64,000 bases of DNA from Natronorubrum halalkaliphilum (GCF_009834785.1 NZ_WUYX01000033.1:1-64000), one strand, 5' to 3'. Shown: positions 25,652 through 34,584, numbered from the stretch's first letter. Notes: generated by a model not told the origin, from the letters alone. Made by a program: numbers and translations.

Positions 25652-26824
25652 ATGCAACTCGAGGTGATCGGCATCGGCGGCGCGGGCTGTCGCATCGCCG
25701 GCGCGATCCGGGCCGCGGAGCCGTCGGGGCACTCGTTCATCGAGGACGTCTTCGCGTTCGATACGACCGACGAACTGCTAACGCAGACGGCGGACACCGC
25801 CGTTCCCGAGTCACATCGTTATCGATACGGCGACGGGATCGACGGCGGACTCGGCGGCGATCTCCAGCGCGGCTTCGAAGTCGGGGAGGAACACGTCGAG
25901 GAACTCGATCGAGCGCTGGACGAGGGAACGCCGACGGCGGCGGACGCCTTCCTCGTCGCGGTCGGTCTCGGCGGCGCGACCGGCGGCGGAACGGCCCCCG
26001 CGCTGGTCGCGACGCTCCACCGGCAGTACGACAAGCCGGTCTACGTCCTCGCGACGCTGCCGGCCGACCGCGAGTTCGAGCGAGGAGGTGACGGAGCGGC
26101 CGAAAGCGATAGTCACTCGAGCGAATCCGCCCCCGCCGCCGGGGCCGCCGAACCGTCGCGACCGAACGCGGCGGCGAACGCGGTCCACACGCTCGAGCGA
26201 CTCGACGGCCTCGCGAGCGCGGTTATCTGCTTCGACAACGACCGGTGGCTGCGCACCGGTGAGAGTCTCGTCGAGGGACGTGAGCGATGCAACCGAGAAC
26301 TGGCGACACGGGTATCGGCGTTCTTCGCCGCCGGTGCCGGCGGCGCCGGATCGGGTGAGACGATCGCCGAGACGGTCATCGACGCGAGCGACGTCGGCCG
26401 CGTCATGGGGAGCCAGACGGCGATCGTGACGCTCGGCTACGGCGAACAGGACGTCGACACCGGCGGCTCGCGGTTCGGTCTCGGTCTCTTTTCCGCAAAA
26501 CCCGACGTGGAGACGAGCAGCGCGGTCAGCGCGATCGAGACGGTGATTCGAAAGGGGATTCACGGTAAACTCACGCTCGAGTGCGATCCCGAGAGCGCCC
26601 AACGGGCGCTGCTGATCGTCGGCGGGCCGCCGGCGTGGCTCAACCGACAGGCAATCGCCGAAGGGCGACGGGCCCTCGAGTCGACCATCGGCGGACGAGT
26701 GGTGCTCGGCGGCGACGCACCGCGACCCGACGGCGAGGCCGTCTTCGCAGCGGTCGTCCTCGCCGACGTCGGGCCGGTCGAACGGCTCGAGGAGTTGCGG
26801 GCGGCGGCCGAGCGGGTGGAGTGA
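25652..26824 (+). CDS. Noncanonical tubulin/FtsZ-family GTPase
   Basis: A 390-residue tubulin-superfamily protein. The N terminus is IGIGGAGCRIAGAIR (5-19). The nucleotide-binding signature is GLGGATGGGTAPAL (about 108-121) in place of GGGTGTG/SAP. The T7-loop-like VIDASDVGRVMGSQTAIVTLG (the D-x-x-D positions) aligns with FtsZ NxDFADV. A low-complexity Ser/Ala/Gly insertion (about 152-178) interrupts the middle. It differs from FtsZ1/FtsZ2 and from CetZ and matches the third, poorly studied haloarchaeal FtsZ-like group. A cytoskeletal role is inferred from the fold only. Confidence 0.82.
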   Translation: MQLEVIGIGGAGCRIAGAIRAAEPSGHSFIEDVFAFDTTDELLTQTADTAVPESHRYRYGDGIDGGLGGDLQRGFEVGEEHVEELDRALDEGTPTAADAFLVAVGLGGATGGGTAPALVATLHRQYDKPVYVLATLPADREFERGGDGAAESDSHSSESAPAAGAAEPSRPNAAANAVHTLERLDGLASAVICFDNDRWLRTGESLVEGRERCNRELATRVSAFFAAGAGGAGSGETIAETVIDASDVGRVMGSQTAIVTLGYGEQDVDTGGSRFGLGLFSAKPDVETSSAVSAIETVIRKGIHGKLTLECDPESAQRALLIVGGPPAWLNRQAIAEGRRALESTIGGRVVLGGDAPRPDGEAVFAAVVLADVGPVERLEELRAAAERVE

Positions 26825-26854
26825 CCAGTGACCGGATTCGGGAGGGCGGCCCTC

Positions 26855-26869
26855 GCTGCCGGAGGCAGC
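26855..26869. terminator. Hairpin between convergent genes
   Basis: GCTGCC-gga-GGCAGC, a perfect 6-bp stem in the 96-bp gap between the convergent FtsZ-like and MGMT genes. It is flanked by GGGCGGCCC/GGCGGGCC sequence that could extend the structure. Confidence 0.35.
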
Positions 26870-26920
26870 TACAGGCGGGCCACCCCCGAGCAGCTACGTA
26901 GCCCGTCGAGAAGCGCTGCC

Positions 26921-27325
26921 TCAGTCGGGCGACGACGCGCCCGGAATCACCGCGCCTTCGTGCTCAAGCAGGTGCCGTTTCAGGTCCACGCCGCCGGCGT
27001 AGCCGACGAGCGAATCGGCGCCGACGACCCGGTGGCAGGGGACGATCACGGGGATCGGATTCCGGCTGCAGGCCTGTCCGACCGCGATCGGAGCGGTCTC
27101 GAGGGTCGCCGCGAGATCGCCGTAGGTTCGGGTCTCGCCGGATGGAATTTGCGCCATCGCCCGCATGACCGAGCCCGTGAAGGTGTCGGGGTACTCGATC
27201 TCGAGATCGAACGTCGTCCGCGTCCCGCGCTCGTACTCCCGTAGCTGTTCGCGGATCGTTTCGGGAGCCGCGTCGATCCTCGAGTCGTCGAGTTCGCGGT
27301 CGTATCCAAAGAGCCGGATATCCAT
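26921..27325 (-). CDS. ogt: Methylated-DNA-[protein]-cysteine S-methyltransferase
   Basis: A 134-residue suicide DNA-repair protein that removes O6-alkyl groups from guanine. The active-site motif is IPVIVPCHRVVG with acceptor Cys97. The DNA-binding helix with arginine finger is in GQACSRNPIPVI. The N-terminal domain is shortened compared with Ada/Ogt, as often in haloarchaea. The ATG at 27325 (MDIRLFGYD) is preferred; further upstream the frame is low-complexity basic sequence. It is close to, and divergent from, the TrpRS gene (169 bp). Confidence 0.92.
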   Translation of the reverse strand: MDIRLFGYDRELDDSRIDAAPETIREQLREYERGTRTTFDLEIEYPDTFTGSVMRAMAQIPSGETRTYGDLAATLETAPIAVGQACSRNPIPVIVPCHRVVGADSLVGYAGGVDLKRHLLEHEGAVIPGASSPD

Positions 27326-27494
27326 GCGGAATCCTTGGTCGTGTGGATGCTTCACTCTATGCCGGATCGGGTCTCGTCGGGTCGTTCGGATCGGTCGGAT
27401 CGCTCGACGCTTCGCACGAAGCCTCGTCCGGTTCGGCCGGCTCACCGCAGCGAAGCCGAAGGCTTTTGCGCGCTGGCGCGCCAAACCGCACCTA

Positions 27495-29117
27495 ATGACC
27501 GGAGACGACCCACGCGAGGAGCGGACGGAGCCACGGAGCGACGGCGGAGCCGCGGGCGCAGACAACGAGGGATCGTCGACCCCTCGAGCGGACGGTGGAA
27601 CCGTCGACGACATCGCGCTCGATCCGTGGGGCTCCTCGAGCGTCTCCGACTATCGGAAGCTGTTCGAGGAGTTCGGCATCGAGGAGTTCGACGAAGTGCT
27701 CGAGGAAGTGCCGAACCCCCACTACCTGATGCGCCGCGGCGTCATCTTCGGCCATCGCGACTACCGGCCGGTCGCGCGGGCCTTACGAAACGACGAGCCC
27801 GCGGCCGTCCTCTCCGGGTTCATGCCGACCGGCGACCCCCACATCGGGCACAAACTCGTCTTCGACGAGATCATCTGGCACCAACAGCAGGGAGCCGACG
27901 CCTACGCCCTGATCGCCGACCTCGAGGCCAACTCCGCCCGGGGGATGAGCTGGGCGGAGATCGACGAACACGCCCGAGACTACCTGCTTTCCCTGCTCGC
28001 GCTCGGCTTCGATCCCGAAGAAGGAGAACTCTACCGCCAGTCGACCAACCGCGAACTACAGGATCTGGCCTTCGAACTCGGCGCGGACGCCAACTTCTCG
28101 GAGTTCCAGTCGATCTACGGCTTCGACGGCGAGACCGACGTCTCCCACATGCAGTCCGTCGTCACCCAGATGGCCGATATCCTCTACCCGCAACTCGAGG
28201 AACCCAAACCGACCGTCATCCCCGTCGGGCCGGATCAGGACCCCCACGTCCGACTCGCCCGGGACCTCGCCGAGCGGATGCGATTCTTCAAGGTGAGCGA
28301 GGCGTACGCCAGCTTCGAACTCGAGCCCGAGGAACGCGACCTCGTGGTGGAGTTTTACGAGCGACTCGAGCCCGCCGACTTCGACGACGACACCCTGCGC
28401 TGTGTCCACGTCGCCGAGGCGCTCGAGGAGACGCCGCTGTCGAAGATCGACGTCGCCGCCGACGTCCTCAGTTCGGTTCTGACGAAGCTCAACGAGGCCG
28501 GGATGGAGCCGATCCGGCCGCGAACGCGCTTTTTCGACCGCCGGGCGACCGACGATGCGTTCGACGCCCTGATCGACGCCATCGACGGCGAGAAGCGAGT
28601 CTACGAGAGCCACGTCGACGCCTTCGACATCGATCTCGAAGCCGCGGAAGAGCTCGCTCGCGAGGTCGAGGTCGACAACGGCGGCCACGGCTTCCAGCCG
28701 CCGTCGTCAATCTACCACCGGTTCATGACCGGACTGACCGGCGGGAAGATGTCCTCCTCGATCCCGGCCAGCCACATCTCGCTGCTGGACGACCCCGAAG
28801 ACGGCTACGACAAGGTGAAGGCGGCGTCGACGGGCGGCCGCGAGACGGCCGAAGAGCACCGCGAACTCGGCGGCCGGGCCGACGAGTGTCCCGTCTACGA
28901 GCTGTACGCCTACCTGCTGTCCGGGGACGACGACGAGTTCGCCAAACGCGTCTACGACGAGTGCGTCGGCGGCGAACGCCTCTGTGGCGACTGTAAGGAG
29001 CAAGCCGCCCAGTTGATGCAGGAGTTCCTCGAGGACCACCAAGAGAAACGCGAGGAAGTCGAGGAGTTGCTCGAGGACGCGGATATCGAACTCGAATCGC
29101 CGCGCCGACGGGAGTAG
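27495..29117 (+). CDS. trpS: Tryptophanyl-tRNA synthetase
   Basis: A 540-residue class I synthetase. The HIGH-type motif is PTGDPHIGHKL (about 119-129) and the KMSKS-type motif is GGKMSSSIPAS. An acidic, low-complexity extension of about 40 residues precedes the catalytic fold, and a C-terminal acidic coil (HQEKREEVEELLEDAD) follows CGDCKEQAAQ. It attaches tryptophan to tRNA-Trp. The ATG at 27495 is chosen because the frame upstream (Ser/Arg rich) is unlike haloarchaeal coding sequence. The upstream spacer contains CGAAGCC-rich inverted repeats but no Trp-rich short frame. Confidence 0.95.
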   Translation: MTGDDPREERTEPRSDGGAAGADNEGSSTPRADGGTVDDIALDPWGSSSVSDYRKLFEEFGIEEFDEVLEEVPNPHYLMRRGVIFGHRDYRPVARALRNDEPAAVLSGFMPTGDPHIGHKLVFDEIIWHQQQGADAYALIADLEANSARGMSWAEIDEHARDYLLSLLALGFDPEEGELYRQSTNRELQDLAFELGADANFSEFQSIYGFDGETDVSHMQSVVTQMADILYPQLEEPKPTVIPVGPDQDPHVRLARDLAERMRFFKVSEAYASFELEPEERDLVVEFYERLEPADFDDDTLRCVHVAEALEETPLSKIDVAADVLSSVLTKLNEAGMEPIRPRTRFFDRRATDDAFDALIDAIDGEKRVYESHVDAFDIDLEAAEELAREVEVDNGGHGFQPPSSIYHRFMTGLTGGKMSSSIPASHISLLDDPEDGYDKVKAASTGGRETAEEHRELGGRADECPVYELYAYLLSGDDDEFAKRVYDECVGGERLCGDCKEQAAQLMQEFLEDHQEKREEVEELLEDADIELESPRRRE

Positions 29118-29224
29118 GGAGCGACCACACCGAGAGCGGCGCGTGAGCAGCGATACACCCGACTATTTTTTGTCCCATCGCAGAGGGAGAAAGCATATCC
29201 CGGGCCCCGTTGTAGGCCGGGTCG

Positions 29225-30799
29225 ATGGAGTCCGGTCGATCCGGCGATCCGAACCGAGACGTAATCGTCTGTGCCGACGTCCTCGGCTCGTTCGGCGTCA
29301 CGCCTGCAGCCGTTCGCGCCCAGCGCCGGGAGTATCGGACCGTGGTTCCGCCCGGACGGGCCAGCGACGAGTCGCTGGAATCGATCCTGACCGACGTCCT
29401 CGCCGACGCACGCGACCGCACGGCCACGGTTCGCCAGACGATCTCGCAGCACGATCGCGGTCTCAGCTGTTCGGCTCGGTACGCCCAGACTGCACTGGCG
29501 CGCGAACTCGAGCAGCTCTTCGAGGCGATCGACTGGTCGCTCAAGTGGGCGCGAACCGGACCGGCGGCTAACGGCCGGGACCGACTGGAGTTCGTCGCGA
29601 CGGACCCGAACGGCCGGTCTCGAGAGACGACGGTCACCTACCCGTCGACGCCGCTGGCAGACGATAATCTGCCCGCCGTCCTGAGGACCGTCGACGAGGA
29701 CCTGCTCGCGGGAACCGACGCGACGGTGGTCCTGCTCTCCGCGGGCGTCGATCGCTGGCGAGCGGCGCTGGTCGAAGCGGGCGAACTCGAGACGCTCCGC
29801 GAGCGCTACGGGCCGCGGATTTCAGCGTTCGATCGACCGCTGCTCGCGGAGCACGAACTCGAGGCGTACGTTCCGGAGTGCGAGGTGACGGGCGGCACGG
29901 ACGGCTCGTTCGGTTCCGGGACGATGGTCAGTGACGGCACTGACTCGGGGCCCTGGCCCGCGTGGGCGCTCGAGCGCGCCGAACGCCGGTCGGGGTGTCG
30001 GGAGACGGAGCCGGAACCGGAACTAGAACCAAAATCGAAATCAGAGTCAGAGCAGCGTCGCTCGGAGTCAGCACAGCCGTCGGTCGCGTCACTCATCGAC
30101 GAAGCCGAACCCGGAGCAGAATCAGAAGCCGAACCCGAACCCGAGATCGAAGCCGAGACTGAGCCGAAGACCGACGCGACCGAAACTCGAGTCGACGATG
30201 GGGTAGGCGATACGGCGTCTCCCTCGTCCGCGGAAATCGACGGCTTCGAGATCCGCGGCGGCTCGCCGACGGTGTCTCGAGTGAGCACCGACGACTCGAG
30301 CAGCGGATCGGCTGACGGGAGATCAATCGGTACTCGATCGAGTCGCGATGAACGCGAGCCGCGAAACGGTCGGGGCGATCAGCGTCGTACCGGGCGCAGC
30401 GATAGCGGATTTGACGCCGACGGGGATGGTCAGGTGGAGAGGGATGTCGATGAGGACGAGACTGAAGACGGCTTTGGAACCCTCTCCGGAACGCAAAAGA
30501 CGGCCCGGATCGCCGACGACTCGTTCGGCACCGACGACGTCTTCGAGACCGAGAACGACCGGTATCGCGCGCTCGGGGCCGCGCTCGGCGCCGGCGGGGC
30601 CGTCACCGTCGAGGGGCTGCTCGAGGACGACGACTTCCTCCCGGAACTGCCGGCCGTCGAACCGGTGGAGACCCGCATCGAGTTTCCGGACACCTTCGAC
30701 CCTGCAGCGGTGTCCGAGGCGAAGGCTTCGGCCGAACAGTCCGGTTTCGAGTGGGTCGACTCCGGGTCGCTCGAGACGACGCGGGTCTCGAACGGCTAA
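29225..30799 (+). CDS. Large acidic protein of unknown function
   Basis: A 524-residue protein in three parts. An ordered N-terminal domain covers about 1-235: VIVCADVLGSFGVTPAAVRA, then helical ALARELEQLFEAIDWSLKWA, and LLAGTDATVVLLSAGVDRWR. A long disordered Glu/Ser/Pro/Asp-rich region follows (about 250-430, repeats of PEPE, SESE and EAE). A short conserved-looking C terminus (about 455-524) carries DRYRALGAALGAGGAVTVEGLLEDDDFLPELP. No signal peptide or membrane helix is seen. I do not recognise the family. It lies between trpS and pheST, but nothing in the sequence links it to translation. Confidence 0.75.
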   Translation: MESGRSGDPNRDVIVCADVLGSFGVTPAAVRAQRREYRTVVPPGRASDESLESILTDVLADARDRTATVRQTISQHDRGLSCSARYAQTALARELEQLFEAIDWSLKWARTGPAANGRDRLEFVATDPNGRSRETTVTYPSTPLADDNLPAVLRTVDEDLLAGTDATVVLLSAGVDRWRAALVEAGELETLRERYGPRISAFDRPLLAEHELEAYVPECEVTGGTDGSFGSGTMVSDGTDSGPWPAWALERAERRSGCRETEPEPELEPKSKSESEQRRSESAQPSVASLIDEAEPGAESEAEPEPEIEAETEPKTDATETRVDDGVGDTASPSSAEIDGFEIRGGSPTVSRVSTDDSSSGSADGRSIGTRSSRDEREPRNGRGDQRRTGRSDSGFDADGDGQVERDVDEDETEDGFGTLSGTQKTARIADDSFGTDDVFETENDRYRALGAALGAGGAVTVEGLLEDDDFLPELPAVEPVETRIEFPDTFDPAAVSEAKASAEQSGFEWVDSGSLETTRVSNG

Positions 30800-30871
30800 C
30801 TCGCGGACGCGAGCGACGCGGTAGTATGATGGCCCGCTGACGGCGTGACAGGGTGACGGAGTGGCACCACC

Positions 30872-30883
30872 ACAATATTTTTA
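30872..30883 (+). promoter_or_regulatory. TATA box of pheST leader transcript
   Basis: ACAATATTTTTA, an excellent TATA box in a GC-rich gap. It is centred about 28-30 bp before an ATG at 30908, so transcription should start at or next to that ATG, about 290 nt upstream of pheS. Confidence 0.7.
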
Positions 30884-30907
30884 CTCCGGTCGTGAGTCCC
30901 CTCGAGT

Positions 30908-30994
30908 ATGGCACCCGAATCCCACGAACGTGCCGGTATCGCCACCCAGCTACAGCGAACGCGGTCGGGATTCGGTTTCTTTTTCGCCCGGTGA
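30908..30994 (+). CDS. Putative Phe-rich leader peptide upstream of pheS
   Basis: A 28-codon frame, ATG at 30908 and TGA at 30992-30994, ending GFGFFFAR. Four of the last eight residues are Phe, with codons TTC, TTC, TTT, TTC at 30971-30973 and 30977-30985. It starts where the TATA box predicts the mRNA 5' end, so it would be translated from a leaderless transcript. It is too short to expect a stable protein. Its placement before the phenylalanyl-tRNA synthetase operon matches bacterial pheST and pheA leader peptides, where ribosome stalling on Phe codons controls expression. The frame and promoter are seen directly; regulation is inference. Confidence 0.55.
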   Translation: MAPESHERAGIATQLQRTRSGFGFFFAR

Positions 30995-31086
30995 GTCCGG
31001 GCTGGTGGACCCGCAGGAGGCCAATTCGGTCCCCGCGGAGAAACCGTCCGCAACGGACCAGTCGACCGCGAAAGCGAGCGGCGAAC

Positions 31087-31125
31087 GCCTCGAAGGCCGA
31101 CGAGCGACGGTCGTCGGTTCGAGGC
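31087..31125 (+). promoter_or_regulatory. Strong leader hairpin between leader peptide and pheS
   Basis: GCCTCGAA-gg-CCGACGA-loop(7)-TCGTCGG-TTCGAGGC: fifteen perfect pairs with a two-base bulge. A second small hairpin CTCGC-ccacc-GCGAG (31126-31140) follows directly. No T-run follows, so this is not a standard archaeal terminator. Upstream, short segments GTCC (30995), GGACC (31007), GGTCC (31028) and GGACC (31055) can pair in mutually exclusive ways, which is the layout expected of an attenuator, but these stems are short. Confidence 0.5.
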
Positions 31126-31200
31126 CTCGCCCACCGCGAGTCGACGTCGAACGGAGTCGGAACCGCTAACTGACCGACCCACGGCAATTCAGGTAAGCGA

Positions 31201-32727
31201 ATGCAACTTCCAGCACAACAGGTCGCGGTCGTCGAGGCCGCGAGCGCAGACGAGGCACAGTCCGTCGACGCCCTCGCTGCGGCGACCGACCTCCCTCCGG
31301 AGACCGTCACCGGCGCGGTCTTCGAACTCGAGGAGGAGGGACTGGTCGCCGTCGAGGAGCGAGTCGACGAAACGGTCACGAGCACCGACGAGGGCGCGGC
31401 GTACGCCGCGGAAGGACTTCCCGAAGTCCGGCTCTACGAGGCGGCGCTCGAGGCCGGCGCCGACAGCGACCCCGTCCAGATGGGACGGGTCATCGGCGCC
31501 TCGGGACTCGAGGGGCCGCAGGTCGATATCGCGCTCTCGAACTACGCCCGCAAGGGGTACGGCGTTATCGACAGCGGCGAGATTACGGCCGATCCGGACG
31601 CCGATCCCTCGGCGGACGCGGAAGCGAACGCGCTCGAGGTGCTTTCGGACGCGGGCGAGGCCGCTGTCGACGACGTCGCGGTCGACGACGCCACCGCCGA
31701 CCAACTCGAGCGCCGCGGCCTGCTCGAGCGAACCGAGTCGACGATCCGCGAAGTCACCCTCACCGAGCGCGCCGTCACGGAACTGATGGCGGGAATCGAG
31801 ACCGCCGAAACGGTGGGACAGGTCACGCCGGAACTGCTCACCAGTGGCGACTGGGAAGACGTCGAGTTCGCCGAGTACAACGTCGAAGCCGACGCCGAGC
31901 AGTTCGAGGGCGGCAAGGTCCACATCCTCCGGCAGATGTCCGAGCGCGTCAAGGACGTCCTCGTCGGCATGGGCTTCCAGGAGATGGACGGCCCCCACGC
32001 CGACGCGGACTTCTGGATCAACGACTGTCTGTTCATGCCCCAGGACCACCCGGCGCGGACCCACTGGGACCGATTCGCCCTCGAGCAGCCGAGCCACATC
32101 GACGAGTTGCCCGAAGACCTCGTCGAGCGCGTCGAGCGCGCCCACAGAGAGGGGATCGGCGAAGACAGCGAGGGCTATCACTCCCCGTGGGACGAGGACT
32201 TCGCCCGTGCACTCGCGCTACGCGGTCACACGACCTCGCTCTCGACGCGCTATCTCTCCGGCGAGGAAATCGGCAAGATCGAACCGCCCGCGCGCTTTTT
32301 CAGCGTCGAGAAGGCCTACCGCAACGACACGCTCGACGCGACCCACCTGCTCGAGTTCTACCAGATCGAGGGCTGGGTGATGGCCGAGGATCTCTCGGTT
32401 CGGGATCTCATGGGTACCTTCGAGGAGTTCTACGCCCAGTTCGGCATCGAAGATATCCAGTTCAAGCCCCACTACAACCCCTACACCGAGCCCAGCTTCG
32501 AACTGTTCGGTACCCACCCCACCACGGGCGAACTGATCGAGATCGGGAACTCCGGTATCTTCCGCGAGGAGATGCTCGAGCCGCTTGGCGTCGACTGCGA
32601 CGTGATGGCCTGGGGACTGGCCCTGGAGCGACTCGCCATGCTCACAACGGGTGCGGAGGACATCCGCGACCTCCACGGCACGCTCGCCGACCTCGAGTTC
32701 CTGCGGAACGCGGAGGTGACCTACTGA
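31201..32727 (+). CDS. pheS: Phenylalanyl-tRNA synthetase alpha subunit
   Basis: A 508-residue catalytic subunit of the class II (alpha-beta)2 enzyme charging tRNA-Phe. N-terminal winged-helix repeats (about 1-195) serve tRNA contact. The catalytic core begins near VKDVLVGMGFQEMDGPH. Motif 2 lies around RFFSVEKAYRNDT, and motif 3 is AWGLALERLAMLTTG followed by IRDLHGTLADLEFLRNAEV. Length is typical of archaeal PheS. The ATG at 31201 lies 206 bp after the leader peptide stop. The stop overlaps the pheT ATG by one base (TGATG). Confidence 0.97.
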   Translation: MQLPAQQVAVVEAASADEAQSVDALAAATDLPPETVTGAVFELEEEGLVAVEERVDETVTSTDEGAAYAAEGLPEVRLYEAALEAGADSDPVQMGRVIGASGLEGPQVDIALSNYARKGYGVIDSGEITADPDADPSADAEANALEVLSDAGEAAVDDVAVDDATADQLERRGLLERTESTIREVTLTERAVTELMAGIETAETVGQVTPELLTSGDWEDVEFAEYNVEADAEQFEGGKVHILRQMSERVKDVLVGMGFQEMDGPHADADFWINDCLFMPQDHPARTHWDRFALEQPSHIDELPEDLVERVERAHREGIGEDSEGYHSPWDEDFARALALRGHTTSLSTRYLSGEEIGKIEPPARFFSVEKAYRNDTLDATHLLEFYQIEGWVMAEDLSVRDLMGTFEEFYAQFGIEDIQFKPHYNPYTEPSFELFGTHPTTGELIEIGNSGIFREEMLEPLGVDCDVMAWGLALERLAMLTTGAEDIRDLHGTLADLEFLRNAEVTY

Positions 32728-34493
32728 TGCCCACTGTCGATATCGACCCCGACGAACTGCGAGAACTGACCGGCCACGAGGACAAAGGCGACGACGACCT
32801 CATCGACGACCTGTTCGGACTCGGTCTCGAGTTCGAGGGCCGAACCGAGGACGGCGAGTTCGAACTCGAGTTCGCGCCAGACCGCCTCGATCGGCTTTCT
32901 GTCGAGGGCGTCGCACGGTCGCTGCGATACCACTACGGCGACGCTCGCGGCGTCCACGTCCCCTCGCCGAACTCGGCGGAGTGGACCATCGAAGTCGACG
33001 AGTCGGTGCCCGACGAGCGACCGTACGTCACGGGCGCGGTAATTCGCGACGTGAACCTCGACGAGGACGCCCTCGATTCGCTCATCCAGTTGCAGGAAAA
33101 ACTCCACGCGACGATGGGGCGCAAGCGCGCGAAGGGCGCGATCGGTATTCACGATCTGACGATGCTGAAAGGCGGGGCTGCGACGGACGGCGGCAACCCG
33201 ACCATCCGGTACGTCGGCGTCGAACCCAACGAAGACCGGTTCGTCCCGCTCGATTCGGACGAAGAAATGACGCCCGCGGAGGTCTTAGAGAACCACCAGA
33301 CCGGCGAGAAGTACGCCGACCTCGTCAGCGGGTACGACCGGTATCCCGCGATCTACGACGACATCGGCCTGTTCTCGTTCCCGCCGGTCATTAACGGCCG
33401 TCGAACCGAGGTTTCGACCGACTCTCGAGACCTGTTCGTCGAGATGACGGGCACCGACCAGTGGACGATCGACAAGATGCTGAACATCGTCTGCTACGCG
33501 CTCTCCGCGCGCGGAGCGACCCTCGAGGACGTTCGCGTCGAGTACCCCGGTGGCGAGTCCGGGAACGCGGACTCGGAGGGGAGCCGGACGCAGTCCGCCG
33601 GACGCGAAATCGTTCGTCCGGATCTCTCCACGAAGACGAAGACCGTCTCTCACGACCGCATCGAGACCATTCTCGGCATCGATCTGGATCCCGAGGAAGT
33701 GATCGACCTCGCGGAACGGTCGGGGCTCGAAGCCGAGCGGGATGAAACCGAAACCGGCGACCTCGTCTACGACGTTACCATCCCGCCCTACCGCGTCGAC
33801 GTCCTCCACCCGCTGGACGTCATCGACGACCTCGGGCGGGCCTACGGCTTCAACGACCTCGAGCCGACCTACCCCGACGTGGGGACCGTCGGCGGTCGCC
33901 ACGAGCGCTCGCGACTCGAACGAGCCGCGCGCACCCAACTCGTCGGCCTCGGGTTCGAGGACATGTTGAACTTCCACATGACCAACGAAGCGGAGAACTA
34001 CGAGCGCCTCGGTCTCGAGCCGGGCAGCGACGCGTACGGGGCCGGCGAACCCGCGACGATCAAAGAGGCCTACAGCGAGGACTACACGATCTTGCGGACG
34101 TGGGTGACGCCCTCGCTCTTGAAGATTCTCGAGCGAAACACGCACCGATCCTACCCCCAACACCTCTCGGAGATTGGCTTCCGGGCCGCACTCGACGACG
34201 GCGAGAACACCGGCGTCGGCGAGAGCCGACACGTTGGGGCCGTGCTCGCGAACCACGACGCGGGGTACGAAGACGCCAAGGCGCGCCTGCAGGCGCTCGC
34301 GCGGAACTTCGACGTGGACCTCGAAACGCCGCCGACGGAGCACCCGTCCTTCATTTCGGGTCGAACCGCCGCCGTCGTCATCGACGGCGAGGACGTCGGC
34401 GTGATCGGTGAGGTTCACCCGAAGGTGCTCGTCGAGTACGACCTCGAGGTGCCAGTGGCGGCGTTCGAGTTCGATCTCGAGGCGCTACAGTAG
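32727..34493 (+). CDS. pheT: Phenylalanyl-tRNA synthetase beta subunit
   Basis: A 588-residue archaeal-type beta subunit. It has the N-terminal domain (MPTVDIDPDELRELTGHE), then a B3/B4-type editing region (KRAKGAIGIHDLTMLKGG...PAIYDDIGLFSFPPVINGR), the B5 helix-turn-helix domain (about 280-350, VTIPPYRVDVLHPLDVIDDL) and a catalytic-core-like C-terminal module (to EVPVAAFEFDLEAL). The length of about 590 fits the archaeal/eukaryotic form. It starts at ATG 32727 within the pheS stop; the longer open frame is an overlapping register of pheS. A structured hairpin with a T-run follows. Confidence 0.97.
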   Translation: MPTVDIDPDELRELTGHEDKGDDDLIDDLFGLGLEFEGRTEDGEFELEFAPDRLDRLSVEGVARSLRYHYGDARGVHVPSPNSAEWTIEVDESVPDERPYVTGAVIRDVNLDEDALDSLIQLQEKLHATMGRKRAKGAIGIHDLTMLKGGAATDGGNPTIRYVGVEPNEDRFVPLDSDEEMTPAEVLENHQTGEKYADLVSGYDRYPAIYDDIGLFSFPPVINGRRTEVSTDSRDLFVEMTGTDQWTIDKMLNIVCYALSARGATLEDVRVEYPGGESGNADSEGSRTQSAGREIVRPDLSTKTKTVSHDRIETILGIDLDPEEVIDLAERSGLEAERDETETGDLVYDVTIPPYRVDVLHPLDVIDDLGRAYGFNDLEPTYPDVGTVGGRHERSRLERAARTQLVGLGFEDMLNFHMTNEAENYERLGLEPGSDAYGAGEPATIKEAYSEDYTILRTWVTPSLLKILERNTHRSYPQHLSEIGFRAALDDGENTGVGESRHVGAVLANHDAGYEDAKARLQALARNFDVDLETPPTEHPSFISGRTAAVVIDGEDVGVIGEVHPKVLVEYDLEVPVAAFEFDLEALQ

Positions 34494-34584
34494 TCGAGAG
34501 TCGCTTTCGAGTCTCGGGTTTGGAGAACGGTCCGCGGCGGTAGGCCGACGTATTGTACCGCGAGCGAGCGGGCCGACGACTGAT

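Noticed and set aside
27326-27494. Trp-rich leader peptide before trpS, by analogy with pheST
   Set aside because: Checked the short frames; none contains Trp codons in a run.
31087-31125. Leader hairpin as an intrinsic terminator
   Set aside because: No T-run follows it, so ordinary archaeal termination is unlikely; listed as a regulatory structure instead.
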